DNA of 64,000 nucleotides from Lachnospiraceae bacterium (GTDB lineage: Bacteria; Bacillota; Clostridia; Lachnospirales; Lachnospiraceae). A program made the position numbers and the translations under genes. Every line of letters starts with the position of its first letter. The first letter of the stretch is position 1. Of this stretch, positions 32,258-41,063 are shown piece by piece. The notes beneath the pieces were generated by a model. That model made no database searches. It was not told the origin of the DNA and was given only the letters and a program-made list of their open reading frames with translations. The DNA lies in NCBI GenBank assembly GCA_017553505.1, contig JAFZLD010000021.1:1-64000 (forward strand), given 5' to 3'.

Positions 32258-34000
32258 ATGAAGAACAGATTAAAAACATTAGTTAAAAAATTAAGCAAGA
32301 AACAAATAGTGGCGGTTTCTTTGGCAGCTGTACTGATAATAGGTGCGATAGTATATGCATCGGTTTCTCTGGCAGATGGCAAAGATACCGTAACATACAG
32401 AGAAACAACCGTTGCGCGCGGTAACCTGACAGTAGGTGTATCGGAAAGCGGCTCTGTAGATATAGGAACGATTACACAGACCTTTGACCTTGATATGAGC
32501 GCCCTGTCCAAGGTTTCGACATCCAACTCAGAATCATCCTCAGGCGGTTCGGGCGGTTCCGGCTTTGGCGGTGCGATGGGCGGCGGCATGGATATGGGCG
32601 GAGGAGCTTCTTTTGGCGGTGGCGGAAGCACGGGCGCCTTTAACCAGATTTTTAACATGGCATCAGGCGACAATAAGACCAAAAACGAAAGCAACTCAAA
32701 ACTCGTTGTGGCGGAAATATGTGTCTCTGTCGGACAGACCGTTTCGGAAGGAGATGTTTTATACAGACTTGAAGAGGACGGCGTATCGGAACTTACCGAA
32801 GAACTTAAGTCCAACGTGGAAAAAGCAGAGGCAGACCTTGCCGCACTTGAAGCAGATCAGGAAATTTCCAAGGTTTCGGCACAGTACAATTACGATTCTG
32901 CAATAGCCTACAAAGACTTCGCTTCCACAGAAAAAAGCAGCACAATTAAGTCCCTGGAAGATTCTCTTGAAACCTACAAATCGGGACTAAAAAGTGCTCA
33001 AAAGCTTGTAACCCTGTACAAAGGAAGACTTGCGCAGGCCAAGTCCGATTTAAAGGTGGCAGAGGATGCCTATAACGGAGCGGTATGGTGCAGAGATAAT
33101 CGTGATAAGAGAAATGATACCGCAATGTACGTCTACTATGCCAAAGAAGTCGAGTCGGCCAAGAGCGTGGTAAGCACGCTTGAGCAAAGCGTTTCGCAGT
33201 ACGAGTCAAAGCTTGAACAGGCCGAGAACAGCGTAACGAATTACAATACTCAGATTTCAAAGGCAACAAGGCAGTTGGAGCTTGGCAAAATCAGCGCGGA
33301 AGAAACCTACGAATTAAGAGTTTTGGCATATGAAAATGCTCAGGAAACCTATGATATTGCATTGGCATATCTTGAGGATGATTTAAAAGAGCAGCAGGAA
33401 ATATATGATGAGGCAAGCCAAAAGTGGAACGAATTCGTCTCATATATCGACGGAACCGAGGTTAAGTCTGATTATAACGGAGTAATCACAAGTGTCGATT
33501 TGGAAGAAGGAGATTCTCTTACAACGGGTGCTACGGTGGTGACTTTATATGATATCGACGATGTATCTATGACAGTGACAATTGACGAAGATAACATGAC
33601 CGATATTAAAGTCGGTTCTGAGGCGAATGTTTCTCTTATAGCTTATCCCGATGTGATTTTTACTGCTGTTGTTTCCGAGATATCCGATGCTACCACCGAT
33701 TCGTCGGGAAACACAACGCAGGACGTAACCATTGTTTTTACAGCTGATGTATCGGGAGTTTATCACGGTATGACCGGTGAGATTACTTTCCTTACAAAAG
33801 ATATCGAAGACGTGCTTTATGTCTCAAACAGAGCAATCATCCGTAAGGGCACTAAGTCTTATGTAAAAGTTAAAGATAATGATGGAAACATTAAAACAGT
33901 CGAGGTTGTAACAGGATTTTCGGACGGAGTAAACGTAGAAATAAAGGAAGGGCTTTTCGAGGGCGATACGGTGCTTGTGGAAAGTAAGGTGAGTAAATAA
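32258..34000 (+). CDS. HlyD/MacA-like membrane fusion protein, adaptor 3 with Gly-rich insert
   Basis: A 580-residue adaptor with a TM helix (about 15-36), a Gly/Ser/Met/Phe-rich low-complexity insert at about 88-128 in the lipoyl region, a long coiled coil (about 180-395) and C-terminal beta domains. GGAGGG at 32245-32250 precedes ATG 32258; ATG 32253 reads into an immediate stop. The stop codon overlaps the permease start by one base (TAATG). The glycine-rich insert resembles those in the permease and in the repeat protein downstream. Confidence 0.82.
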   Translation: MKNRLKTLVKKLSKKQIVAVSLAAVLIIGAIVYASVSLADGKDTVTYRETTVARGNLTVGVSESGSVDIGTITQTFDLDMSALSKVSTSNSESSSGGSGGSGFGGAMGGGMDMGGGASFGGGGSTGAFNQIFNMASGDNKTKNESNSKLVVAEICVSVGQTVSEGDVLYRLEEDGVSELTEELKSNVEKAEADLAALEADQEISKVSAQYNYDSAIAYKDFASTEKSSTIKSLEDSLETYKSGLKSAQKLVTLYKGRLAQAKSDLKVAEDAYNGAVWCRDNRDKRNDTAMYVYYAKEVESAKSVVSTLEQSVSQYESKLEQAENSVTNYNTQISKATRQLELGKISAEETYELRVLAYENAQETYDIALAYLEDDLKEQQEIYDEASQKWNEFVSYIDGTEVKSDYNGVITSVDLEEGDSLTTGATVVTLYDIDDVSMTVTIDEDNMTDIKVGSEANVSLIAYPDVIFTAVVSEISDATTDSSGNTTQDVTIVFTADVSGVYHGMTGEITFLTKDIEDVLYVSNRAIIRKGTKSYVKVKDNDGNIKTVEVVTGFSDGVNVEIKEGLFEGDTVLVESKVSK

Positions 34001-35433
34001 TGACACTGTCGGAAATATTAAGACTCGTATGGCTCAACCTTTCTCAGAATAAATTTAAAGTAGTGCTTACCTCCATCGGTATTATAGTCGGTTCGGCCAC
34101 TATAATGCTTGTAATAGCAATCGGTACCGGAGGCAAAGAAGAAGTTGCCAAGCAGTTTAAGAACTTAAACGCCGGAGCGATTGATATAAGTTACGAAGGC
34201 GGTTCGACTTCAGGCTTCAGTATGGGAGGCGGACAGAAATCCGGCACTTCCGATCCGGGCTCGGGCGGTTCCGCTCCTTTGGGGATGCCTTCGATGGATT
34301 TTGGCGGAGGTTCATTCCCAAACGGTAACATGGGCAGTGCCCCTTCTTTTGGCGGTGGCTTCGGCGGCTTTGACGGAGGCTTCGGCGGACCTGAATTCGG
34401 GGGATTCTTCGGAGGTGGTAATCGGTTCGGTGACGGCGGCGACGATCGGATGAATCGAGAAAAGGTTACACTTACCGAAGATGATGCGGAAGACTTGATG
34501 GTATTCGTTCCCGGACTTTCCGCGGCGACGATTTCCTACTCAACGACCACATCTATCGATGGCGGCAATCTTGATTCGTCAGCGTATTACACAGTCGGCG
34601 GTGTTCTCGATAACTACGCAAAAATGAGCAACATCGAAATAGAGGTTGGTTCATTTATCAGTGAAAGCAACAATGAAAGCAAAGAAAAGGTCTGCGTTAT
34701 TGGCGCGGACGTAGCAACAGAAGTATTCGGCTCAGCAGAAGCGGCCGAAGGCGAAGAAATATACATTGACGAGCGTCCTTACAAAGTAATCGGTGTATTA
34801 AAAAGCATGGGAAGTGTCACTTCGGGCATAAGTCCCGATACTGCGGTGTTTGTGCCTTATGCAACAGGCATTAAGTACATAACGGGAACCGATATTTCTC
34901 CTACGGTTACCGTGGTTGCCGAGGACGTTAATAAGATAGATTCCGTAATTGCCAACATTGAATCAGTACTTGCGGATTCGTATCCCAACACTTCTTTTGA
35001 CATATCCGACGCAGGAAGCAAGATGGACGCGGCCAATGCTTCCAACAAGACTTTGCAGCTGCTGTTAATCTCGATGGCGGCAATCGTTTTCTTTGTTGGC
35101 GGTATAGGAATCATGAACGTTCTTTTCGTATCGGTCAAAGAAAGAACCAATGAAATCGGCATCTTAAAGGCACTTGGTTGCTCGCGTGAAGACATCCTTA
35201 TGGAATTCCTGCTGGAAGCTGCGGCAACAAGTCTTGTAGGATCGATAATAGGAATTCTTCTTGCACTTGGAATCACTCCGATTATAGAAATGTTTTCAAT
35301 CAGCGTTTCACTTTCGATTTCGGGAGTACTCATAGCGCTTGTGTTTGGCGTAATTACGGGAAGCGTGTTCGGATTCTATCCGGCATACAAGGCTTCGAGA
35401 CTTGTTCCCGTAGTGGCTTTGAATGCTGAATAA
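34000..35433 (+). CDS. MacB/FtsX-type ABC exporter permease with Gly-rich loop
   Basis: A 477-residue permease: N-terminal TM helix (about 20-42), a large extracytoplasmic MacB_PCD domain (about 50-345) and three C-terminal TM helices of the FtsX domain (about 350-375, 400-425, 440-465; the loop VKERTNEIGILKALGCSREDIL is diagnostic). A Gly/Phe/Ser/Pro-rich stretch at about 65-150 interrupts the extracytoplasmic domain. It works with the ATPase at 36281-36946 and the three upstream adaptors. The exported substrate (peptide, lipid or drug) is not apparent. Confidence 0.88.
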   Translation: MTLSEILRLVWLNLSQNKFKVVLTSIGIIVGSATIMLVIAIGTGGKEEVAKQFKNLNAGAIDISYEGGSTSGFSMGGGQKSGTSDPGSGGSAPLGMPSMDFGGGSFPNGNMGSAPSFGGGFGGFDGGFGGPEFGGFFGGGNRFGDGGDDRMNREKVTLTEDDAEDLMVFVPGLSAATISYSTTTSIDGGNLDSSAYYTVGGVLDNYAKMSNIEIEVGSFISESNNESKEKVCVIGADVATEVFGSAEAAEGEEIYIDERPYKVIGVLKSMGSVTSGISPDTAVFVPYATGIKYITGTDISPTVTVVAEDVNKIDSVIANIESVLADSYPNTSFDISDAGSKMDAANASNKTLQLLLISMAAIVFFVGGIGIMNVLFVSVKERTNEIGILKALGCSREDILMEFLLEAAATSLVGSIIGILLALGITPIIEMFSISVSLSISGVLIALVFGVITGSVFGFYPAYKASRLVPVVALNAE

Positions 35434-35444
35434 GGGGGATAATC

Positions 35445-36254
35445 ATGGAATTTGATGAGAAAGTAGCCATTCGCGAGCAAGAGCGTCAGGCCAAAATTAA
35501 GAAAAGAAAAAAGCACAAAAAAATAAAGGTTATTCTTCTTTGTACGGCACTCGTGGGAGCGATTGCTCTTACGTGGTATGTAGTCAGAGGTAAGAAATTA
35601 CTTGCTCAAAAGGCAGCAGAAAAAGAAGTTGAAATCGTAGTCGGTAACAACCAGAGCGTTAGATATGCGCGAATTGATACAATAAACGGCAACGAAATGT
35701 CGGTGACATATCTTGCGGAGAAAACGACTGAGGAAGCTACCGAAGAGCGCCCGAAAGAGGCACCTGACAAAGAAAGCGATAAGAGTGAGGAATCCGGTGA
35801 GCGACCCGATAAAGGCAGCAGACCTGAAGGCTTCGGCGGAGGTTCATTCCCGGGTCAGGGTGGCGAAATGCCTGAAGGCTTCGACGGAGGTTCATTCCCG
35901 AGTTTCGATGGCGAAATGCCGGAAGGGTTCGATGGTGGCTCATTCCCGAGTTTTGGAGGCGATATGCCTGAGGGCTTCGGAGGAGGTTCTTTTCCCGGAG
36001 GCGGCAGCAGGTCTGAAGGTTCAAGCGATAAGAGCGCATCGAGGAAATCTTCAAATACCATTACTATAGACGGACAAAGCTACGAATTAGCGGAAGAGAC
36101 CGAGATTACATACATCCCTGTAGGGACTGTAGTTACCACTAAGCTTGGAACCGAAACCACTTTTTCTAGGTTGCAGGCAGGCGACTATATCGCCATAGTT
36201 ACGGAAAGCGACGGGGCAGAAAATGTCATTGTTGCAGTTTACATTGTTGCTTAA
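35445..36254 (+). CDS. Membrane-anchored protein with GSFP repeats
   Basis: A 269-residue protein of unknown function in the exporter operon: basic N-terminus, TM helix about 27-45, a small domain about 60-95, a Glu/Lys-rich linker, then four tandem 16-residue repeats of the form PEGF-D/G-GGSFPSFxGEM (residues about 127-186) and a C-terminal domain (about 205-269) starting TITIDGQSYEL. Repeat composition resembles the low-complexity loops of adaptor 3 and the permease, so it may associate with them outside the membrane (inference). RBS AAGGGGG precedes ATG 35445. Confidence 0.7.
   Translation: MEFDEKVAIREQERQAKIKKRKKHKKIKVILLCTALVGAIALTWYVVRGKKLLAQKAAEKEVEIVVGNNQSVRYARIDTINGNEMSVTYLAEKTTEEATEERPKEAPDKESDKSEESGERPDKGSRPEGFGGGSFPGQGGEMPEGFDGGSFPSFDGEMPEGFDGGSFPSFGGDMPEGFGGGSFPGGGSRSEGSSDKSASRKSSNTITIDGQSYELAEETEITYIPVGTVVTTKLGTETTFSRLQAGDYIAIVTESDGAENVIVAVYIVA
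35823..36002 (+). repeat. Four tandem 48-bp coding repeats
   Basis: In-frame units at 35823-35870, 35871-35918, 35919-35966 and a partial fourth at 35967-36002. Each encodes PEGF, D or G, GGSFP and a variable tail. Third-codon differences between units show they are not a very recent duplication. Confidence 0.85.
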
Positions 36255-36280
36255 TTTCGAATTATCGGGAGGATACTTTC

Positions 36281-36946
36281 ATGATACGAATGAAAGGTAT
36301 TAATAAAGGATATATGTTAGGAGATGAAAAACTCCCTATACTTCATGATGTTGATTTTAACGTTTCCAAGGGTGAGTTTGTGGCTATTCTCGGACCGTCC
36401 GGTTCGGGTAAAACAACGCTTATGAACATATTGGGCTGTATGGATATCCTGGATAGCGGCGAATACTATCTTGACGGGATAGCCATTCATGAAACACCGG
36501 AGGTCGATTTGACTGAAGTCAGAAACCAGAAGATAGGGTTTATTTTTCAGAACTATCAGCTTATCCCCACGTACAATATTATGCAGAACATTACCATGCC
36601 CCTGATAATACGCGGAATGAGCCATAAGCAGGCCGAAGCCGAATGCATGGAGACTGTAAAAAAGCTGGGTCTTTCCGAAAGACTTCTTCATAAGCCGAGC
36701 GAGCTCTCGGGTGGTCAGAAGCAGCGTGTTTCCATAGCAAGAGCGCTTACCACGAATCCTGCGGTACTTCTTGCCGACGAGCCCACAGGTGCACTGGACC
36801 AATCGAGCGGTAAAGATGTTCTCAGTCTGTTTCAGGAGTTAAATGAGATGGGCAATACCATCGTTATGATTACTCATGATTTAAACGTTGCCAAGACGGC
36901 CAAGAGAATCGTCAGGATTGTCGACGGACGATTGTATGAAGAATAG
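36281..36946 (+). CDS. MacB/LolD-type ABC exporter ATPase
   Basis: A 221-residue ATPase with Walker A GPSGSGKTT, Q-loop FQNYQLIP, signature [11 protein letters not shown], Walker B LLADEPTGALD and H-loop MITHDL. It has the length and motifs of the LolD/FtsE-like family that pairs with FtsX-type permeases. It closes the exporter operon and is followed by a terminator. GGGAGGA precedes ATG 36281. Confidence 0.93.
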   Translation: MIRMKGINKGYMLGDEKLPILHDVDFNVSKGEFVAILGPSGSGKTTLMNILGCMDILDSGEYYLDGIAIHETPEVDLTEVRNQKIGFIFQNYQLIPTYNIMQNITMPLIIRGMSHKQAEAECMETVKKLGLSERLLHKPSELSGGQKQRVSIARALTTNPAVLLADEPTGALDQSSGKDVLSLFQELNEMGNTIVMITHDLNVAKTAKRIVRIVDGRLYEE

Positions 36947-36983
36947 ATAACTCGTATTTTTAAAAATTTCCAAATTTACCGAG

Positions 36984-37014
36984 ATACTCCTTGTTTATCA
37001 GGGAGTATTTTTTT
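36984..37014 (+). terminator. Intrinsic terminator
   Basis: ATACTCC (36984-36990) pairs with GGAGTAT (37002-37008), followed by seven T residues. Confidence 0.82.
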
Positions 37015-37057
37015 AGAATATAAAAAGAAGAACAGTAAATGTTCAAAGGTGGAAAAA

Positions 37058-37756
37058 ATGAGAGAAAAAGTTTCGGTAGCGCTTGCTTCATATAACGGTG
37101 AAAAGTATATAGGAAGGCAGATAGAAAGTATTCTTCGCAACCTATCTGCGACCGATGAACTTATAGTATCGGATGATGGCTCACAGGACGGAACCGTTCG
37201 GGTCGTAGAGTCTTTCAGAGATCCGCGCATTAAGCTGGTGCAGGGTTCCGGCGCGGGAGTTAAGAAGAACTTTGAGAACGCTATCAAGAATTGCAGCGGT
37301 AAGTATATCTTTCTTTCGGATCAGGACGACGTTTGGATGGACGGAAAGGTTGATGCGGTTTTGGATGCTTTTCATGACTGCGGCTGTCCGGTAGTAGTTC
37401 ATGACTGTATTGTGGTGGATGAAGAAGAGCAGGAGATAGAGGGTTCTTTTTACGAATACCGAAAGTCGGGCCCCGGAAGGATTAAGAACTTTATCAAGAA
37501 CTCGTATGTGGGTTGTTGCATGGCATTTGATTCGGAACTGGCGAAGCGTGTGATTCCTATTCCCGATGATATAGAGATGCACGATCAGTGGATAGGTCTT
37601 ATGGGCGAAAGAATGGGTAAGCCAGCTTTTATTACCGACAGGCTCATTCTTTTTAAGCGTCACGGTGATAACACTTCGGATCCCTTCCATCACTATCCTC
37701 TTAAGAAGATGATTCATAATAGACTAACTTTGATGAAAGAGCTATTAAAACACTAG
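37058..37756 (+). CDS. Family 2 glycosyltransferase
   Basis: A 232-residue GT2 (GT-A fold) enzyme. N-terminal VSVALASYNGEKYI and the nucleotide-sugar motifs SDDGSQDGT and SDQDDVW (DXD-type metal site) are as in rhamnosyl/galactosyl transferases of cell wall polysaccharide synthesis. No TM helix is visible, so it acts at the cytoplasmic face. AGGTGG (37047-37052) supports ATG 37058; GTG 37049 is possible but less likely. It is not in a recognisable polysaccharide cluster. The sugar donor cannot be told. Confidence 0.85.
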   Translation: MREKVSVALASYNGEKYIGRQIESILRNLSATDELIVSDDGSQDGTVRVVESFRDPRIKLVQGSGAGVKKNFENAIKNCSGKYIFLSDQDDVWMDGKVDAVLDAFHDCGCPVVVHDCIVVDEEEQEIEGSFYEYRKSGPGRIKNFIKNSYVGCCMAFDSELAKRVIPIPDDIEMHDQWIGLMGERMGKPAFITDRLILFKRHGDNTSDPFHHYPLKKMIHNRLTLMKELLKH

Positions 37757-37808
37757 ATATTGTATACAGGTGTCGCGCTGAACACTAAAAATGGACAAAA
37801 AAATCCCC

Positions 37809-37837
37809 TTTACAAAAACTGACACGTGTGTGATAAT
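37809..37837 (+). promoter_or_regulatory. Promoter of pyrR-uraA
   Basis: TTTACA (37809-37814), 17-base spacer, GATAAT (37832-37837), just upstream of the PyrR leader. Confidence 0.6.
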
Positions 37838-37854
37838 GTGTAAGAAAAGTAATC

Positions 37855-37963
37855 CTTTAAGCGCGACCCAGAGAGGTCACAAAGGCTGCGACATATAGTG
37901 CGTCCGGAAGTTTCGGGCTGATTTTGTGTGAGTAACCATGCGCTTAAAGTGCATGGTTTTTTT
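37855..37963 (+). promoter_or_regulatory. PyrR-binding attenuator
   Basis: GACCCAGAGAGGTC (37865-37878) matches the PyrR-binding loop consensus ARUCCNGNGAGGYU. CTTTAAGCGC (37855-37864) is perfectly complementary to GCGCTTAAAG (37940-37949), giving a 10-bp antiterminator. The latter overlaps the terminator AACCATGC (37934-37941) / GCATGGTT (37951-37958) followed by seven T residues. PyrR with UMP or UTP bound would stabilise the first hairpin, freeing the terminator, so pyrR and uraA are turned down when pyrimidines are abundant. Confidence 0.88.
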
Positions 37964-37993
37964 GATGCAAACAAAAAACATTATGAGGAAATC

Positions 37994-38530
37994 ATGGCTG
38001 TTTATAAATCAACTTTAATGGACGATGCGGCAATCGGCAGAGCTTTAAAGCGAATTGCCCACGAAATACTTGAAAAAAACGGAGGTTGCGAAGACCTTTG
38101 CATAGTGGGAATCAAGAGAAGAGGCGTTCCGCTTGCCGAAGCGATTGCTAAGAACATTCGTGAGATTGAAGGCGTTGAGGTGCCCATCGGAACCATCGAC
38201 ATTACGTTTTACAGGGACGATTTGGAGAGAGACTCCAATGACCCGATTATACATGAATCACAGATTCCGTTTGAAATAGAAGGCAAGAAAGTAGTGCTTG
38301 TGGACGATGTTCTTTATACGGGAAGAACCGCAAGAGCCGCAATGGAAGCGGTCTTAAGACACGGCAGAGCTGCCAAGATTCAGCTGGCCGTACTCGTGGA
38401 CAGAGGACACAGAGAACTTCCCATTCGCGGAGACTATGTGGGCAAGAACGTTCCCACCTCAAGAACCGAGAGGGTTATGGTCAAGACACCTCCCTTCGAA
38501 GAAATCCGCTCGGTAGAATTATTCGGATAG
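37994..38530 (+). CDS. pyrR: PyrR regulator / uracil phosphoribosyltransferase
   Basis: A 178-residue PRTase-fold protein that both attenuates pyr transcripts by RNA binding and makes UMP from uracil and PRPP. The PRPP-binding motif [16 protein letters not shown] is intact, and [10 protein letters not shown] and TSRTERVMV are family motifs. I choose ATG 37994 after TGAGGAAA, which gives the usual length; the frame start at 37928 would lie inside the terminator hairpin. It controls itself and the uracil permease gene that follows. The biosynthetic pyr genes are not in this window. Confidence 0.94.
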   Translation: MAVYKSTLMDDAAIGRALKRIAHEILEKNGGCEDLCIVGIKRRGVPLAEAIAKNIREIEGVEVPIGTIDITFYRDDLERDSNDPIIHESQIPFEIEGKKVVLVDDVLYTGRTARAAMEAVLRHGRAAKIQLAVLVDRGHRELPIRGDYVGKNVPTSRTERVMVKTPPFEEIRSVELFG

Positions 38531-38598
38531 TTACGGGTAACCCCGTTCTATGATAAATTTAACTGCACACATGTGGCAGAGTTATGGAGGAAAATTTC

Positions 38599-39918
38599 AT
38601 GAAACTAACTTATGGCGTATCAGACAAGCCGAGCTTCGGCAAAGTTGTGGTATTTGCGCTTCAGCAGTTGCTTGCTATCTTAGCGGCAACAATCGCTGTT
38701 CCCGCAATTATCAACAGTGGCGTAGGTAGCGAGATGTCCGCTTCCGCAGCACTTTTCGGTGCAGGTGTAGGTACAATCGTTTACCTTCTTTTCACCAAAT
38801 TCAAGAGTCCTGTATTCCTTGGTTCTTCTTTTGCTTTCATTGGTTCTATGTTGGCAGCTTTTGCAGGAGCTACTTCCGCAGCAGCAGGATATGCAGGCTT
38901 CATCCTCGGTGCGTTCTTTGCAGGTCTTGTGTATGTAGTAATCGCTATTATCGTTAAGGCAGTAGGTGTTAACTGGGTTAACAAGCTCATGCCCGCAGTA
39001 GTAATCGGACCTACAGTTGCAATCATCGGACTTTCACTTGCAGGTAACGCAGTAGGCGATGTTCTCGGCAGTGGCAAGACAACTTCCACATATGTTTGCA
39101 TCGTATGCGGTCTCGTAACACTTTTCGTAACCATGATTTGCTCCGTATTCGGCAAAAAAATGATGAAGATGATCCCTTTCATCATCGGTATTTGCGCAGG
39201 ATACATTGTAGCAACGATCTTTACTTTAATCGGTAACGCTACCGGTAATGATGCTTTAAGAGTTATTGATTTCTCTGCATTCGAGAACATGAAGTGGATT
39301 CCCGAATTCACTTTTATGAAGGCTTTTGAAGGTCTTTCATCTATCACTCCCGCTTATGTAGGAACCGTTGCAGCAGCTTACGTTCCCGTAGCATTCGTAG
39401 TATTTGCAGAGCACATCGCAGACCACAAGAACTTATCATCCATCATTGAATCCGACCTTCTTGAGGAGCCCGGTCTTCACAGAACACTCCTTGGTGACGG
39501 CGTAGGTTCCATGGTAGGTGCATTCTTCGGCGGATGCCCCAACACCACTTACGGTGAGTCAGTTGGTTGTGTAGCTATTTCAGGCAACGCTTCTGTAGTG
39601 ACTATTTTCACAACTGCAATAATTGCAATTGTTGCTTCTTTCTTCGGACCTTTCGTAACGCTTCTTGCAACAATTCCTTCTTGCGTAATGGGTGGCGTAT
39701 GTGTAGCTCTTTACGGATTCATCGCAGTATCCGGTCTTAAGATGATTCAGAAGGTTGACCTTGATGACAATGCTAACCTCTTCACCGTATCTGTTATCTT
39801 AATCGCAGGTATCGGCGGGTTCGCAGTAAGCTTCGGTTCCGTAACAATTACCGAAGTAGCTTGCGCATTAATCCTTGGTATCATCACCAACAAGGTACTC
39901 GGACTTAAAAAGAAATAA
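38599..39918 (+). CDS. uraA: Uracil permease (NCS2 family)
   Basis: A 439-residue membrane transporter of the UraA/PyrP branch of the NCS2 nucleobase:cation symporters, with about 14 TM segments. Substrate-binding motifs are FAEHIADHKNL (Glu in TM8) and GGCPNTTYGES (TM10 region). It brings uracil in for PyrR's phosphoribosyltransferase and would also recover uracil released by PsuG. GGAGG (38586-38590) is 8 bases before ATG 38599; ATG 38584 would overlap the ribosome site. Followed by a terminator. Confidence 0.93.
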   Translation: MKLTYGVSDKPSFGKVVVFALQQLLAILAATIAVPAIINSGVGSEMSASAALFGAGVGTIVYLLFTKFKSPVFLGSSFAFIGSMLAAFAGATSAAAGYAGFILGAFFAGLVYVVIAIIVKAVGVNWVNKLMPAVVIGPTVAIIGLSLAGNAVGDVLGSGKTTSTYVCIVCGLVTLFVTMICSVFGKKMMKMIPFIIGICAGYIVATIFTLIGNATGNDALRVIDFSAFENMKWIPEFTFMKAFEGLSSITPAYVGTVAAAYVPVAFVVFAEHIADHKNLSSIIESDLLEEPGLHRTLLGDGVGSMVGAFFGGCPNTTYGESVGCVAISGNASVVTIFTTAIIAIVASFFGPFVTLLATIPSCVMGGVCVALYGFIAVSGLKMIQKVDLDDNANLFTVSVILIAGIGGFAVSFGSVTITEVACALILGIITNKVLGLKKK

Positions 39919-39947
39919 TCAGCCATAAGTTATAATGGATATAAAAG

Positions 39948-39980
39948 GCCCGTAACCTCTTAGGAGGCAACGGGCTTTTT
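39948..39980 (+). terminator. Intrinsic terminator after uraA
   Basis: GCCCGT (39948-39953) pairs with ACGGGC (39970-39975) with inner CCTC/GAGG pairing, followed by five T residues. Confidence 0.85.
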
Positions 39981-40009
39981 GTATTGGATAGTATACAGTA
40001 TAACTATTT

Positions 40010-40819
40010 TTAGGCTTGCTTTCTTTTGCCGTCAAATACGGATAAAACTATTGCAGCGACGATTGCCACAGCGGTTACAATTGCTACGGGCATCCAGTTT
40101 ACGTTTGAAATGCCGGAGAAATCAAATACGCCGTCTTCGTTCTGAAGATATACGAATATCTGACGAATATCGAAGACAAGAGCTGCGGATACGAGTAAAC
40201 CTGCGATAATCTTGAGAAGTGAAACTTTCTTCAAATTATCCTTGCTGAAGCGGTCGATGGTTGCGCTTCTGAAATCGAGCATCGATCCTACATAGTAAGC
40301 AAGAATGGCGGTAATAAGTGTCTCGGGAATCATGTAGGTTGCGTTATATCCGATGGAGTAGATGAGTGCCGCGTTGGTAGGAATTGAAAGACCTGCCCAA
40401 ACAGTTGCACCGGAAATCACATGGCAAAGATATCTTAATACGCACGCTGCGATTGTACCTGCGGTAAGAGCTACGGGCTGTGAATTAATCTTTTTGAATA
40501 CGCCGCCGAATCCGAGTACAAGAAAAGCTACAAGGTAATCAAGTAATGCGACTGCCACAACGGACTGCCAGGTAGTGACATAAGAGAATGTGTTAAGTCC
40601 GAGTAACATCTGGAAAAGGCCGTATACAAAGCCGGTAAGTGTTCCCCAAGCCATACCGTGACGATATGCAATTATCAAGATGGGTAACATACTTGCGATT
40701 GTTACCGATCCGCCGAAGGGAAGATCGATAAACTTTAGCATTGATAAAACAACGCCGAGCGCTACCATGAGCGCAGATTCGACAAGGCGTCTTGCGCCTT
40801 TAGCCGGTGAGTTAGACAT
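40010..40819 (-). CDS. thiT: Thiamine transporter ThiT (energy-coupling factor S component)
   Basis: A 269-residue membrane protein of the ThiT family with about six core TM helices. SALMVALGVVLSMLKFIDLPFGGSVT at the start and the loop TTWQSVVAVALLDY with the YLCHVISGATVWAG segment are typical thiamine-binding regions. It hands thiamine to a shared ECF module encoded elsewhere. The C-terminal about 70 residues with two extra hydrophobic segments extend beyond the usual ThiT length (about 190 residues). A TPP riboswitch lies in its leader, which confirms the vitamin assignment. Confidence 0.92.
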   Translation of the reverse strand: MSNSPAKGARRLVESALMVALGVVLSMLKFIDLPFGGSVTIASMLPILIIAYRHGMAWGTLTGFVYGLFQMLLGLNTFSYVTTWQSVVAVALLDYLVAFLVLGFGGVFKKINSQPVALTAGTIAACVLRYLCHVISGATVWAGLSIPTNAALIYSIGYNATYMIPETLITAILAYYVGSMLDFRSATIDRFSKDNLKKVSLLKIIAGLLVSAALVFDIRQIFVYLQNEDGVFDFSGISNVNWMPVAIVTAVAIVAAIVLSVFDGKRKQA

Positions 40820-40846
40820 AAAAAAACCTCCTTAAAGATATGGAGG
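40820..40846 (-). promoter_or_regulatory. Ribosome-site-sequestering hairpin / terminator of thiT
   Basis: On the minus strand CCTCC (40846-40842) can pair with the thiT ribosome site GGAGG (40831-40827), followed by seven T residues directly before the ATG. It could act as a terminator, a Shine-Dalgarno mask, or both, as the expression platform of the riboswitch. Confidence 0.65.
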
Positions 40847-40862
40847 GGATGGTAAAGAAAAA

Positions 40863-40948
40863 GTATGCTTCCTTACGCCGGTATTACCCGGTTCAAGTGA
40901 TGAGGGTATAGAAGATAATCTTCAGTCTCAGCAAATGCTCCCCTAGCC
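40863..40948 (-). ncRNA. TPP riboswitch (THI element)
   Basis: Minus strand contains GGGGAGCATTTGCTGAGA, then ACCCTCATCACTTGAACCGG, GTAATACCGGCGTAAGGAAGC: the CTGAGA, ACCC, GAACC and GGTAATACCGGCGTAGGGAA-type conserved blocks of the thiamine pyrophosphate aptamer in order. It should switch thiT off when TPP is abundant. Confidence 0.95.
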
Positions 40949-41063
40949 AAATATTAAATTTACAACAAAGAATATAATACGTAAGCGCGACGCCGTCAAT
41001 GAAAAGTTTTACAAATTAACGCACGAAAACCGCGTGGTAACAAGTGTTTTTGTATGTTTTGTG

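Noticed and set aside
35823..36002. CRISPR-like array
   Set aside because: The 48-bp units are contiguous, in frame and code for protein repeats; there are no spacers and no cas genes.
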